Shown: positions 9,068 to 18,404, numbered from the stretch's first letter. The stretch is DNA of 64,000 nucleotides from Clostridiales bacterium (GCA_019418225.1 DYCF01000001.1:107802-171801), one strand, 5' to 3'. Numbers and translations: made by a program. The notes: generated by a model from the letters alone, not told the origin.

Positions 9068-9105
9068 TTGACTTTAATTGCTAATTATGGTACTTTATAA
9101 TTAGC
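9068..9105 (+). promoter_or_regulatory. abrB-type promoter with an overlapping palindromic operator
   Basis: TTGACT (9068-9073) and TACTTT (9091-9096) are spaced by 17 bp. A perfect dyad GCTAATTAT (9080-9088), 8-bp spacer, ATAATTAGC (9097-9105) covers the spacer and -10 box, as expected of a repressor site. AbrB-family proteins often autoregulate, but the bound protein is not known here. Confidence 0.6.
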
Positions 9106-9170
9106 ACATGGAAAATATTGTGAATATTATGAGAGAAAAAATTACATTTTTTTAAAGGGAGAGGATGTTA

Positions 9171-9431
9171 GTGAAATCAACAGGTATTGTAAGAAAGGTA
9201 GACGAACTAGGGAGAGTAGTATTACCAATCGAATTAAGAAGAAACTTAGACATTAACGAGAAAGATGCATTAGAAATCTTCGTTGATGATGATAAAATTG
9301 TTCTTAAAAAATATGAACCAGCTGATATTTTTAATGGCAGCATGGAAGAGCTTATTGATTATAAAGGTAAGAAAGTTGCTAAAGCTACAATTATTGAATT
9401 AGCTAGATTAGCAGGCTTAGAATTAAAATAA
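9171..9431 (+). CDS. AbrB/SpoVT-family transition-state regulator
   Basis: An 86-residue protein with the N-terminal swapped-hairpin AbrB DNA-binding domain: KSTGIVRKVDELGRVVLPIELRR (first 23 residues or so) is nearly canonical. The C-terminal 35 residues would mediate multimerisation. I chose the GTG at 9171 over the in-frame ATG at 9165: AGGGAGAGG ends immediately before that ATG but is well spaced from the GTG, and family members begin M-K-S-T-G. Such proteins repress post-exponential and sporulation genes. It has its own promoter and terminator. Confidence 0.9.
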   Translation: MKSTGIVRKVDELGRVVLPIELRRNLDINEKDALEIFVDDDKIVLKKYEPADIFNGSMEELIDYKGKKVAKATIIELARLAGLELK

Positions 9432-9453
9432 CTTAAAAAGCAACTAATTACAC

Positions 9454-9484
9454 AAAAAAAAGACCTATTTTTAGGTCTTTTTTT
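9454..9484 (+). terminator. Rho-independent terminator of the AbrB-type gene
   Basis: A-tract, stem AGACCT / AGGTCT extended by A:T pairs, 6-nt loop, then a run of T (TCTTTTTTT). Confidence 0.9.
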
Positions 9485-9604
9485 GTTATTTACGCCTCTT
9501 AATAATATTTATATTATAGGATAGTATAATATTATCGCAAATTTATTTGTAAGATAAAATATAGAGATAGAAAGTGGGACGAGACATAGGAGGAATAACG
9601 CGGA

Positions 9605-11086
9605 ATGGAATTAAAGCTATTTGATTTTATAGAAGATGTGCTTGCCACATTAGAAGAAATGAAACCTAGTTTAGAAATCGTAAGCGAAGAAATAGAGGAA
9701 TTTTTTGAAGACTTTTTAGAAGAAACTAAGAGAGGCTATATTAGTATTGAATCTCGTGTAAAGTCTTCAAAAAGCTTAAAAGAAAAGATTATTCGTAATC
9801 ATTATTATCAAAAGTATGATACGAAAGAGATGCTCTTTGCAAATGTACCAGATATTATTGGGATTAGGTTAGGCTGTAAGTTCATTGAAGATGAAGCAGA
9901 TATTTATAAAGGACTTAAAAAATATTTTACGGAGAAACATGAAGAAGATGGGTATTTTTATAGTCTTAGAAATCCTAGTGTATTGTTAAACTTTAGTGGA
10001 AAACAGCCTCAAGAACAAAAGAATGGTATGAAAATCTATCGTATTGATGGAAAGTATATTACTGAAAGTACAACAATTAACTTCGAGATGCAGATTAAGT
10101 CGTTAGTTAACATATTCTGGAGTGAGATTGAACATAAGATTATTTATAAAAATTATAACTATGTAATAGAAGATAAATTTTATAAGGATATTATGAAATC
10201 TATTAAAAACAGTTTAACAACCATTGATCAACAGCTACTACTTATTTCAAATCAGTTTAATCAAGAAGATAATAAGAAGTATGCAACACGTGAAGAACAG
10301 CTAGAGAAGCTTATATCTAAGATTATTTATGATATTTTTGCACAACGTATGAAAGAAAGCTTAGGAGTCCTTGTAGATTTTAGGACTTCATGTGAAGCTA
10401 TTGTACGTTATGTTTTTAGAGATGCGTTAGATAGTGATCTTGAACGTTATAATAATAACCTCCTTGAAGGCTTAGATAAGATTAGAAGGATTGATAGAAG
10501 TAATATTAACTTTAGAGAACGCCTTGAGTTTGAAAGAGAACCTGTTTTTAAAAATGAGTACACGGCTATTTTAGGTCAGCACATCATGCATTATATGAAT
10601 GAAGAATTTCAGTGGAACTTATTCTTTAGAATTCTCTTCCAGATAGAAGTAGAAGATAATATAGGTGATTTTGAGACATTCATACATTATTATACAGATA
10701 AAATATATAGTAGGATTGCTAGAAATAAGCTAAGTAACAACTTCTCAAATGAAGAAACAGAAAAGATTATAAATACATTAATGTTGCAGTTTACAAGGAC
10801 GTTTATAAGAATTAACTCTGTGGACTTACTGTATGATACAGTAGTAGATCAGATTATGAAAATCATAAATGGTACAGTAGATGCACTTTATAAAAATGTT
10901 CTCACCTATGAGCAGTGGTTAGAGGAAAATGATATTTATCTAGAACTTTTGGAGATTCGTTTATTTATGCTCTTTAATATGGATATTGAATCTGAAAAGG
11001 CATTAGCTTTCTTAGAACGTGTGAGAATTACTAAGTCAAATTTAGAAGTACCAAAGGGAATGGTTAAGTATATTTATAAGCTGTAA
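9605..11086 (+). CDS. RelA/SpoT-domain protein with a long C-terminal extension
   Basis: A 493-residue protein. The N-terminal ~200 residues resemble the (p)ppGpp synthetase fold: SRVKSSKSLKEKI (about 49-61), DIIGIRLGCKF (about 83-93) and FEMQIKSLVNIFWSEIEHKI (about 160-179), corresponding to the family's DIAGIR and EIQIRTLAMDFWASLEH. The usual GYRSxH substrate-stacking motif is not seen (NGMKIYRI lies in that area), so alarmone synthesis is uncertain. Residues about 220-493 form a mostly helical domain I do not recognise. GGAGGAAT precedes the ATG. The gene is 35 bp upstream of the receiver gene and may be co-transcribed with it. Confidence 0.7.
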   Translation: MELKLFDFIEDVLATLEEMKPSLEIVSEEIEEFFEDFLEETKRGYISIESRVKSSKSLKEKIIRNHYYQKYDTKEMLFANVPDIIGIRLGCKFIEDEADIYKGLKKYFTEKHEEDGYFYSLRNPSVLLNFSGKQPQEQKNGMKIYRIDGKYITESTTINFEMQIKSLVNIFWSEIEHKIIYKNYNYVIEDKFYKDIMKSIKNSLTTIDQQLLLISNQFNQEDNKKYATREEQLEKLISKIIYDIFAQRMKESLGVLVDFRTSCEAIVRYVFRDALDSDLERYNNNLLEGLDKIRRIDRSNINFRERLEFEREPVFKNEYTAILGQHIMHYMNEEFQWNLFFRILFQIEVEDNIGDFETFIHYYTDKIYSRIARNKLSNNFSNEETEKIINTLMLQFTRTFIRINSVDLLYDTVVDQIMKIINGTVDALYKNVLTYEQWLEENDIYLELLEIRLFMLFNMDIESEKALAFLERVRITKSNLEVPKGMVKYIYKL

Positions 11087-11106
11087 TGTAACTCTGTAAT
11101 GTAACT
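11081..11106 (+). repeat. 13-bp tandem duplication spanning a stop codon
   Basis: CTGTAATGTAACT occurs twice back to back (11081-11093, 11094-11106). The first copy contains the TAA of the RelA-like gene. Confidence 0.9.
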
Positions 11107-11120
11107 ATAGGGGGGATAAT

Positions 11121-11525
11121 ATGTTAAATGTACAGATTGTAGATGATGAACCAATTATTAGAATGGGGTTAAATAAGCTTATTAATTGGGAAGAGTTGGG
11201 ATTTGAAGTTGCGTGTATGGCACAAAATGGTAAGCAAGCGCTTGAGCAGCTGGAGTTAGAAAGTATAGATCTTATTATTACGGACATAGAAATGCCAGTG
11301 ATGAATGGCCTTGACTTTATCAAAGAAGTAAGAGAAAAAAATCGAAATGTAGAAATCGTTATTCTTACAGCATATGATGATTTCGAATATGCAAAGACAG
11401 CTATTAGATATGGCATTACACAATATATCCTAAAGCCTATTGAGGAAAAAGAAGTTGTTAAAATGCTTTTAGATATTAGAGAATCTATTCAGGCTAAAAG
11501 ACTAAGCAAATATGATTTTGAATAA
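11121..11525 (+). CDS. Stand-alone response-regulator receiver domain
   Basis: A 134-residue CheY-like receiver. DDE near residues 8-10 is the acidic pocket, DLIITDIEMPVMNG (about 52-65) holds the phospho-acceptor Asp, and LTAYDDFEYAK and YILKPI supply the Thr and Lys switch residues. The sequence is closest in style to YesN receivers, but no AraC-type output domain follows: the frame ends soon after the receiver. It lies 24 bp upstream of the YesM-type kinase start. Signalling must go through a partner protein. GGGGGGAT precedes the ATG. Confidence 0.85.
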   Translation: MLNVQIVDDEPIIRMGLNKLINWEELGFEVACMAQNGKQALEQLELESIDLIITDIEMPVMNGLDFIKEVREKNRNVEIVILTAYDDFEYAKTAIRYGITQYILKPIEEKEVVKMLLDIRESIQAKRLSKYDFE

Positions 11526-11549
11526 ATAAGTTTTGGGGAGAAATTGGGG

Positions 11550-13268
11550 ATGAAAGAAAAAAGTATTAGATGGTTATTTATGAAGAATTACCTCATTATA
11601 ATGAGCATATCATTAGTAATTGGTTTGACAGTAGTGGAAAATATTAATTACCAAAGAGTACGTTATAAAAATTATGTGGAAGATATGGAAAATACCAATC
11701 GTATGACAGCCTTCTTAGATTTGGTGATTGAACAAACCAAGGGGCAGTCGTTGGAAATTATCATTGATGAAGATATTCAGAGTATATTAAGTAAATCGGC
11801 GTTATTAGATGAAAAAGAAGTGCTACCTATTTTAAATAATTATCTTATAAGGAATACAAATCTAGCATCTATTTATTTAGTTGATCGCTATAATACGGTA
11901 GTTTGTGCTAGTAATGATGAGAAATATCGATACAGTCAACAGGACTTCCTTTCTGAATTTGATTTAAGTGAAATTCGAAAAAAGGAAGGCGGAGATTGTA
12001 TTGGTATTGTCTCCAATAAACTCGCTCCCAATGTTATTTACATCGCTAGAAGCATAAAATCCAAGGAAACAGGCAACACATTAGGTTACCTGTTTCTTTT
12101 TATAGATGCTTCTTATTTGGAAGAGAAAATGAATAGCATGTTAGAAAAAATTTCATTTGAGATAGTGGTGGTAGATGATGAGGAAAACATGTTGAGCTTT
12201 CCATATAACAATCAACTCAGCAGAAATTATAAAGCAGCTAGAGATTATCAAATGGCTTCAGATATAAGAAGGCAGTGGGAAAATAAATATGATCATATAC
12301 AAGCAAGATATAGTTTATTAGAGGCAAATGTTATAGGAAGATATACAGGGAATCGGAAAGATAGCACATTGCAGATGATTTTATTTGGTGTATGTGTTAT
12401 TAATATGCTATTTTTCTTAATGGCTATTTTTATTATTGCTAGGAAAGTAGTCTATCCTTTAGAAAATATTGCGGTAAGGGTGGAAGAAATTACACTTAAG
12501 AAGAATTTAGATATACGTTTTGATGAAAATCAAGGGTATGAAGAAGTGAGTGCAATAGGTGGCGCCTTGAATAAGATGCTAGAGCAGATTCAATTTCTAA
12601 TTAAAGAGGCCAAAGAGAGAGAACGTACACAAAAGGTATTGGAGCTCTCCGTTATTAATCATCAAGTGAATCCACATTTTTTATACAATACATTAAATAG
12701 TGTCAGTGTGCTTGTAGCAATAGAAGATAAAGAATCGGCAGTAGAGCTTATTAAAAGTTTGGCAAGATATTATAGGTCTTGTTTAAATCAGGAGGAGGAT
12801 TTCAATACTGTAGAACAAGAAGTGGTCATTGCGAAGGAATATTTACATATTGCACTTCTTAAAAACCCTGATTTATTTGAGGTGGCTTATGAAATTGATG
12901 AGACGCTAAAAGATTATAAAATACCCCGTATGATTATACAAATCTTAGCTGAAAATGCTGTGAAATATGGGATACGCACAATGAATGAACCTTTGCAAGT
13001 GTATGTAGGTGTAAGAAATGATATAGAAAATAAACGTATCATAGTAGAGGTTAGAGATAATGGAAAGGGCATAGATGAAGAAACAGTAAGGCGCATTATG
13101 CACGATGAAAAGATACATAGTAAATCAGGATTTGGACTCCGTTCGATTATTAAGCGTATTGGGCTTATTTATAACATTAAGGAAACGACAGATATTATAG
13201 ATATTGATACAATGATAGGACATTACACAAAAATAAAGATATATATTCCATGGAAAAGTAGTATTTAA
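11550..13268 (+). CDS. YesM-type sensor histidine kinase
   Basis: A 572-residue kinase: N-terminal membrane helix (about 10-28), extracytoplasmic sensor domain to about 275, second membrane helix (about 277-300), HAMP region, then a His-kinase domain of the LytS/YesM class with NHQVNPHFLYNTLNS (phosphorylated His in QVNPHF) and an ATPase domain with LAENAVKYG and VRDNGKGID. I chose ATG 11550 over a TTG two codons earlier because GGGGAG is correctly spaced. It probably phosphorylates the receiver encoded just upstream; the membrane-anchored solute-binding protein downstream may be its ligand-binding partner (inference). Confidence 0.9.
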   Translation: MKEKSIRWLFMKNYLIIMSISLVIGLTVVENINYQRVRYKNYVEDMENTNRMTAFLDLVIEQTKGQSLEIIIDEDIQSILSKSALLDEKEVLPILNNYLIRNTNLASIYLVDRYNTVVCASNDEKYRYSQQDFLSEFDLSEIRKKEGGDCIGIVSNKLAPNVIYIARSIKSKETGNTLGYLFLFIDASYLEEKMNSMLEKISFEIVVVDDEENMLSFPYNNQLSRNYKAARDYQMASDIRRQWENKYDHIQARYSLLEANVIGRYTGNRKDSTLQMILFGVCVINMLFFLMAIFIIARKVVYPLENIAVRVEEITLKKNLDIRFDENQGYEEVSAIGGALNKMLEQIQFLIKEAKERERTQKVLELSVINHQVNPHFLYNTLNSVSVLVAIEDKESAVELIKSLARYYRSCLNQEEDFNTVEQEVVIAKEYLHIALLKNPDLFEVAYEIDETLKDYKIPRMIIQILAENAVKYGIRTMNEPLQVYVGVRNDIENKRIIVEVRDNGKGIDEETVRRIMHDEKIHSKSGFGLRSIIKRIGLIYNIKETTDIIDIDTMIGHYTKIKIYIPWKSSI

Positions 13269-13310
13269 AAAATTTCAAACAATGACAATAATATACAACA
13301 ATAATAGCTA

Positions 13311-13339
13311 TTTTACCTCAAAAAATGCTGTGATATAAT
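13311..13339 (+). promoter_or_regulatory. Promoter of the anchored solute-binding protein gene
   Basis: TTTTAC (13311-13316), 17-bp spacer, TATAAT (13334-13339). It suggests the binding-protein gene can be transcribed independently of the kinase. Confidence 0.6.
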
Positions 13340-13396
13340 TTTCAACGTAAAATTAAGCATTTCAAAATAATAGAGTTTGAATAAGAGGTGAATAGG

Positions 13397-14653
13397 TTGA
13401 AGGATAAGAAGGTTCTTAACCGCCTTATAATCATAATTACATTGGTTTTTGTAGTAATTTGTATAGGCTTACTTGTAGATATTTTATATGATATGCAAGA
13501 GCAAATGATTGCGATTAGTCAAGAGTTAGATGATAATAGGCCTGTATATAATATTTGGATACCAAGTAACATAGATAGAGAAGCCGTTAGAAGTATGTAT
13601 ACAAGTTATGATGAAAAGAAGTTAGGGGTAAAGTTTAAGATTACAACATTTAGCTCAGATAAATATGAGGATGTATTAATCACAAGTAGTATTACAAATG
13701 AACTTCCAGATATGTTTTATGTTAGTGAAAAAAGATATTTAAAGAAGCTTGTAAATATAGGTGTTGTGATGGAAATGGGCGACTATATTGTGGAAAAGGA
13801 TATTATTGAGGACTTTACAGAAGGAGCTATAGAAGATTTTACAGTAAATAATAAGATTTATGGCCTACCTTTAATGGGGTGGGAAGAGGTCTTGTATTGT
13901 AATAAGGCTATATTTGAAGCGTGTAATATAGAGTACCCTACAAGTTATGGGGAATTTGTGGCTTGTATAAAGGCCTTTAAAGAACGAGGAATCGTTCCAT
14001 TAGCCATCGGTGGACAGTCTTTTAGAAGTGTTCAGTGTTATTATCGTATGCTTGTAGAGGGAACAGGAAGTTTAGAGGAAGGCGCTAAAGAACTAGAGGA
14101 GATTGTAAGACTTTCACCTTTCCAGATGACATATGAGAAGGTGAAAGAAGAAGATGGATTGAAGGCATTTATAAATGGTGAGAGTGCCATGTTCTTAGGA
14201 ACGACTCAGGCGGCCGCTGAAATAGAACATTCTACGGAAAGCAGAATCAAAGAAAGCATTAAAGCAATACCTTGTCCTACGATTTATGAAACGAAGATAA
14301 GAATAGGGGACTATGGAAGTGGTTTTGTATTAAATAAGAGTAGCGAGCTCAATAAAAAAGAGAATATAAAAGATTTTTATGAGAGCTTTGAGCGAAGGCT
14401 TTCATGGGAAATGGTGATGGCAAGAGGCGAAGGATTACCTGTTTATAAGGCTCAAAATCTAGAGAAAACCAGGTTTAAGCTACTAAGTGAGTGCGATGAG
14501 TTGATGCGTCTCAATAATCAAGAGGGGGTGTATGAAACATTAATTAAGAAGTATGAAAGAGAAGGAGAAGCCAGTCAGTATAAACTTCAAATTTTAAGAT
14601 TGATGCATGGTCAAATAGATGCGAGAGCATTTTTATCTGTACTTGGACTATGA
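13397..14653 (+). CDS. Membrane-anchored extracellular solute-binding protein (family 1-like)
   Basis: A 418-residue protein with an uncleaved-looking N-terminal membrane segment (about residues 9-30, no lipobox Cys) followed by a type-1 sugar-binding-protein fold: ITTFSSDKYEDVLITSSITN, LPDMFYVSEKRYLKKL, GLPLMGWEEVLYCNKAIFEAC and GESAMFLGTTQAAAEIE are typical elements. I chose TTG 13397 because AAGAGGTG is spaced 7 nt from it; the earlier GTG at 13388 lies inside that site. No permease or ATPase genes adjoin. Position after a receiver/kinase pair suggests a sensory role (inference). Confidence 0.75.
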   Translation: MKDKKVLNRLIIIITLVFVVICIGLLVDILYDMQEQMIAISQELDDNRPVYNIWIPSNIDREAVRSMYTSYDEKKLGVKFKITTFSSDKYEDVLITSSITNELPDMFYVSEKRYLKKLVNIGVVMEMGDYIVEKDIIEDFTEGAIEDFTVNNKIYGLPLMGWEEVLYCNKAIFEACNIEYPTSYGEFVACIKAFKERGIVPLAIGGQSFRSVQCYYRMLVEGTGSLEEGAKELEEIVRLSPFQMTYEKVKEEDGLKAFINGESAMFLGTTQAAAEIEHSTESRIKESIKAIPCPTIYETKIRIGDYGSGFVLNKSSELNKKENIKDFYESFERRLSWEMVMARGEGLPVYKAQNLEKTRFKLLSECDELMRLNNQEGVYETLIKKYEREGEASQYKLQILRLMHGQIDARAFLSVLGL

Positions 14654-14740
14654 TAATATGTAATGTTATGTTATAATTTAGAACAAAAGCATAATTTTAT
14701 AAAAAAATAGGTAAAATTTTAAAATTAGGGAGGAATAAAA

Positions 14741-17035
14741 GTGATAAAATTATTTGATGGCGGCGTATATCTCGTAAACGGAAGAGAAATTGTAGCAGAC
14801 AGTCAAGATGCAAAGCAAGAAATAATGCATAAATACGGGATGTCTGTAGTATCTAAAGAAGCAGCTAGTGAAAATACTATAGCTTACAATATTTTAAAGG
14901 CACATAATACTTCTGAAAGTATGGATAAATTAAAAATCAAATTTGATGCCATGGCATCTCATGATATTACATATGTAGGAATTATTCAAACAGCAAGAGC
15001 AAGTGGACTTAAAGAGTTTCCATTACCATATGTTTTAACAAACTGTCACAATAGTCTCTGTGCAGTAGGTGGAACTATTAATGAAGATGACCATATGTTT
15101 GGACTTTCAGCAGCTAAAAAGTATGGTGGTATTTATGTACCAGCTCACCAAGCAGTTATTCACCAATTTATGCGTGAAATGATGAGTGGTTGCGGTAGAA
15201 TGATTCTAGGTTCAGATAGTCATACACGTTATGGGGCCCTTGGTACAATGGCAATTGGCGAAGGTGGCGGTGAACTTGCTAAACAACTTCTTCGCAAAAC
15301 ATATGATGTTAATCGTCCTGGTGTTGTAGCTGTTTATTTAACAGGTACTCCAGCTAAAGGAGTAGGTCCACAAGACGTGGCACTTGCTATCATTGGGGCA
15401 GTATTTAAAAATGGCTATGTTAAAAATAAAGTTATGGAATTCGTAGGAGATGGCATCAAAAATCTTAACGTAGAATACAGAAATGGTATTGATGTTATGA
15501 CGACAGAAACAACATGTCTATCTTCTATTTGGGAAACAGATGCAGCAGTAGAAGAATACTTCGATATGCATGGCAGAAAAGAAGTATATAAAGAACTTAA
15601 ACCAGGTAATGTGGCTTATTATGATGGTGCAATCGTTGTAGATTTATCAAAAATCAAACCTATGATTGCCTTACCATTCCACCCAAGTAATACATATACA
15701 ATCGATGAACTTAATGCTAATTTAGATGAAATCTTAGCTAAAGTAGAAAAAGAAGCAGCAGAGAAATTTGCTAGCTCTAAAGCACACTTTACATTAAGAG
15801 ATAAAATTATTAATGGTAAACTTCATGTGCAACAAGGCGTTATCGCAGGTTGTGCAGGCGGTACATATGATAATATCTGCGAGGCAGCAGACATTTTACG
15901 TGGGGCAACAATTGGTAGCGGTGAATATGCACTTAGCGTTTATCCATCAAGTCAACCAACCTTTATGAGTCTCCTTAAAAATGGGGCTATTGCTGATCTT
16001 ATGGCAGCAGGTGCAACAATTAGAACAGCATTCTGTGGTCCATGTTTCGGTGCTGGAGATGTGCCTCCAAACAATGGTCTTAGCATTCGTCACTCTACAC
16101 GTAATTTCCCTAACCGCGAAGGTTCTAAACCAAGTGATGGACAGCTTTCTGGTGTTGCACTTATGGATGCAAGAAGTATTGCAGCGACATCACTTAATGG
16201 CGGCGTTTTAACAGCAGCTACAGATATTGATGTAAACTTTACAAAACCAAAATACTTCTTCGATAAATCTATTTACGATACACGTTGCTATAATGGTGTA
16301 GGCAAAGCAGACAAAGAAGCAGAACTTAAATTTGGTCCAAATATCACAGACTGGCCAGAAATGTCACACCTTACAGATAACCTTGTGCTTAAAGTTGTAG
16401 CAGAAATTAATGATGCGGTTACAACAACAGATGAATTAATCCCATCAGGAGAAACATCTAGCTATCGTTCAAATCCACTTCGTTTAGCTGAGTTTACATT
16501 ATCACGCCGCGAGCCAGAATATGTAGGACGTGCAAAAGAGGTACAAAAAGCAGAAATAGCTAGATTGCAAGGGGATGATCCATTAGCAGCACTTCCAGAA
16601 CTCGAAACAGTATTTGCAAAAATTAAAGCATTACCAGGATTTGAAAATATTGATCCTAAAGCAACAGGTATCGGAAGTACAATTTATGCTAACAAACCAG
16701 GGGATGGTTCAGCTCGTGAACAAGCTGCATCCTGTCAAAAAGTATTAGGTGGATGGGCAAATATTGCCAAAGAATATGCTACAAAACGCTATCGTTCAAA
16801 TCTCATCAACTGGGGTATGGTACCATTCACATTAGAAGAGGGACAGGTCTTTAAAAATGGTGATTATCTCTTTGTTCCTGGTATTAGAGAAGCTGTAGCA
16901 AACAAAGTATCAAGCATTAAAGCTTATGTAATGGGGGACGAAGTTAAGAGCTTTAATCTCACATTAAATAATCTAACAGATGATGAAAGAGCTATTATTT
17001 TAGCAGGATGTCTTATTAACTACTACAAAGAGTAA
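14741..17035 (+). CDS. Aconitase-family hydratase (YbhJ-like)
   Basis: A 764-residue protein of the aconitase superfamily, similar in size to E. coli YbhJ. GSDSHTRYGALG (about residues 158-169) is the family's DSHT motif. Candidate [4Fe-4S] ligands are the Cys in TETTCLSS (about 255) and the two in CGPCFGAGD (about 432-435); GCAGGTYDN is a third conserved segment. The final ~150 residues fit the swivel domain. The substrate is not known; it may or may not be citrate. It starts at GTG with GGGAGG 8 nt upstream. A 62-residue membrane protein follows. Confidence 0.85.
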   Translation: MIKLFDGGVYLVNGREIVADSQDAKQEIMHKYGMSVVSKEAASENTIAYNILKAHNTSESMDKLKIKFDAMASHDITYVGIIQTARASGLKEFPLPYVLTNCHNSLCAVGGTINEDDHMFGLSAAKKYGGIYVPAHQAVIHQFMREMMSGCGRMILGSDSHTRYGALGTMAIGEGGGELAKQLLRKTYDVNRPGVVAVYLTGTPAKGVGPQDVALAIIGAVFKNGYVKNKVMEFVGDGIKNLNVEYRNGIDVMTTETTCLSSIWETDAAVEEYFDMHGRKEVYKELKPGNVAYYDGAIVVDLSKIKPMIALPFHPSNTYTIDELNANLDEILAKVEKEAAEKFASSKAHFTLRDKIINGKLHVQQGVIAGCAGGTYDNICEAADILRGATIGSGEYALSVYPSSQPTFMSLLKNGAIADLMAAGATIRTAFCGPCFGAGDVPPNNGLSIRHSTRNFPNREGSKPSDGQLSGVALMDARSIAATSLNGGVLTAATDIDVNFTKPKYFFDKSIYDTRCYNGVGKADKEAELKFGPNITDWPEMSHLTDNLVLKVVAEINDAVTTTDELIPSGETSSYRSNPLRLAEFTLSRREPEYVGRAKEVQKAEIARLQGDDPLAALPELETVFAKIKALPGFENIDPKATGIGSTIYANKPGDGSAREQAASCQKVLGGWANIAKEYATKRYRSNLINWGMVPFTLEEGQVFKNGDYLFVPGIREAVANKVSSIKAYVMGDEVKSFNLTLNNLTDDERAIILAGCLINYYKE

Positions 17036-17088
17036 TGTGAGCTAAAGGAGTTTATAAACAAAGAAATAAATGGATTGGGGGGAGAGCG

Positions 17089-17277
17089 ATGCTAGGCATA
17101 ATTTTGTTTTTTAGCGTACCATTTATAATGTTAGTAGCGATGCCAGCTTTTGCACTAGTTGCGAAGGTGAAAAAGGAAAATAGTAAAGCATATAAACCAT
17201 GGCAATTGTTAAGCGCACTTTGTTTAGTACTTCTTATCGTATGGATTGGGGTCTTTGTGACCGTAGGATTTTTCTAA
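17089..17277 (+). CDS. Small two-helix membrane protein
   Basis: A 62-residue protein with two hydrophobic helices (about residues 3-25 and 39-61) joined by a basic loop KVKKENSKAYKPWQ. A strong GGGGGAGAGCG precedes the ATG. It follows the hydratase by 53 bp and ends just before a terminator, so it may be co-transcribed with it. No family is recognised. Confidence 0.7.
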   Translation: MLGIILFFSVPFIMLVAMPAFALVAKVKKENSKAYKPWQLLSALCLVLLIVWIGVFVTVGFF

Positions 17278-17296
17278 AACAGAATTTAAGTCATAT

Positions 17297-17332
17297 AAAA
17301 AACGTCTAGCCTTTTATGCTAGACGTTTTTTA
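17297..17332. terminator. Bidirectional terminator
   Basis: AAAAAACGTCTAGC / GCTAGACGTTTTTT stem with a 7-nt loop. It serves the plus-strand hydratase operon and, read in reverse, the phospholipase-like gene, whose stop codon touches it. Confidence 0.9.
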
Positions 17333-18328
17333 TGAAAAGATATTAGCGTCAGGATTAAAATATTTCATTGGTCTTGGATCATCTGTAGGAAGTCCAGTAA
17401 GATAAGATTGATTTGGAAGGTAAACTCTAAAGTCTTCTGCAGATAAGCTAGAAGTTGCAAAGTCATAAGTAGCTAAAAGAAGTAGCGTACTTTTCTTAAT
17501 AGCATTTCTAAGAATATCGTGAAAACTAAAGGTGTACACATTACCTGTTACAGGATGAAGCCAAACATGCTTGTTTTTATTCAAATAGTCTACATCAGGT
17601 TTTACACAGTGAAAATATGAGAAGGTTGTAGCGTAAGAGCTAATTTGCTTTGGTAGAAGTGGTGTAGCGAGGCCTGCAAAAGCTTTTTTAGTACCTATAT
17701 TATCGAAGGTAAGCTTATAATAGGTACGTGTATCTGCATAAGCATCTTTGAAAAGTTTACCACCACCATTTATACCATAAAGTAAAAAGAGCGTTTCATC
17801 ATATAAGTTAACTATACTATTTGGTATAGGAATGTTTTTTAAAATTTGTTTATGAATTTTAAAATGAGAAGCTTTTATGCCGAACTTTTCTTCGCAGAGA
17901 AGGCTATCAATAGCAACTTCTATCCTTTTGTGAAGACCTTTGTACTTAGAAGTTTCTGGCTGACCCTCTATATAGCGACCACCTAAATAAAAGATATATG
18001 GGTGAGCCATACCATCTAGAATATAGTGGCATAAGAAGCCGCTTAAATAGCTGAGACACTCTTGAAACTCGCGGGAAGCAATATCATATTTCTTTGCATG
18101 ACAAATGGCAGATACTAAAAAGTCACCCGTCTTTTCACTGTGCATGCGTGCTGCAATAGCAGCTTTATTGTCTTTTAAGCCTAAACGATGATAGTAAATT
18201 GGGTCTGGTCCTTGAAGACCAATTAAAAATATGTCTCTATTCTCCTTGATGATTTTGTATAAGGGAGATTGTTTGATATTATGTGCAGTATCTAGTCCAA
18301 AAATGTAATGAGTGATGATATCTGGCAT
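17330..18328 (-). CDS. Zinc-dependent phospholipase C family protein
   Basis: A 332-residue protein. MPDIITHYIFGLDTA at the N-terminus, GLQGPDPIYYH (about residues 38-48), HSEKTGDFLVS and LCHYILDGMAHPYIFYLGGR carry the His/Asp pattern of the Zn_dep_PLPC family, which binds zinc ions. Clostridial members lacking a signal peptide, like this one, are widespread and mostly uncharacterised, so lipase activity is not assured. AAAAAGGAGT precedes the ATG. It reads in the same direction as tagO upstream but a terminator separates them. Confidence 0.8.
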   Translation of the reverse strand: MPDIITHYIFGLDTAHNIKQSPLYKIIKENRDIFLIGLQGPDPIYYHRLGLKDNKAAIAARMHSEKTGDFLVSAICHAKKYDIASREFQECLSYLSGFLCHYILDGMAHPYIFYLGGRYIEGQPETSKYKGLHKRIEVAIDSLLCEEKFGIKASHFKIHKQILKNIPIPNSIVNLYDETLFLLYGINGGGKLFKDAYADTRTYYKLTFDNIGTKKAFAGLATPLLPKQISSYATTFSYFHCVKPDVDYLNKNKHVWLHPVTGNVYTFSFHDILRNAIKKSTLLLLATYDFATSSLSAEDFRVYLPNQSYLTGLPTDDPRPMKYFNPDANIFS

Positions 18329-18404
18329 TTAAAAAACTCCTTTTTCTACTTCAATATAATAAGTATAGCATTTAATTTTTTTATACGATAGGGTGAGAAA
18401 TTAA

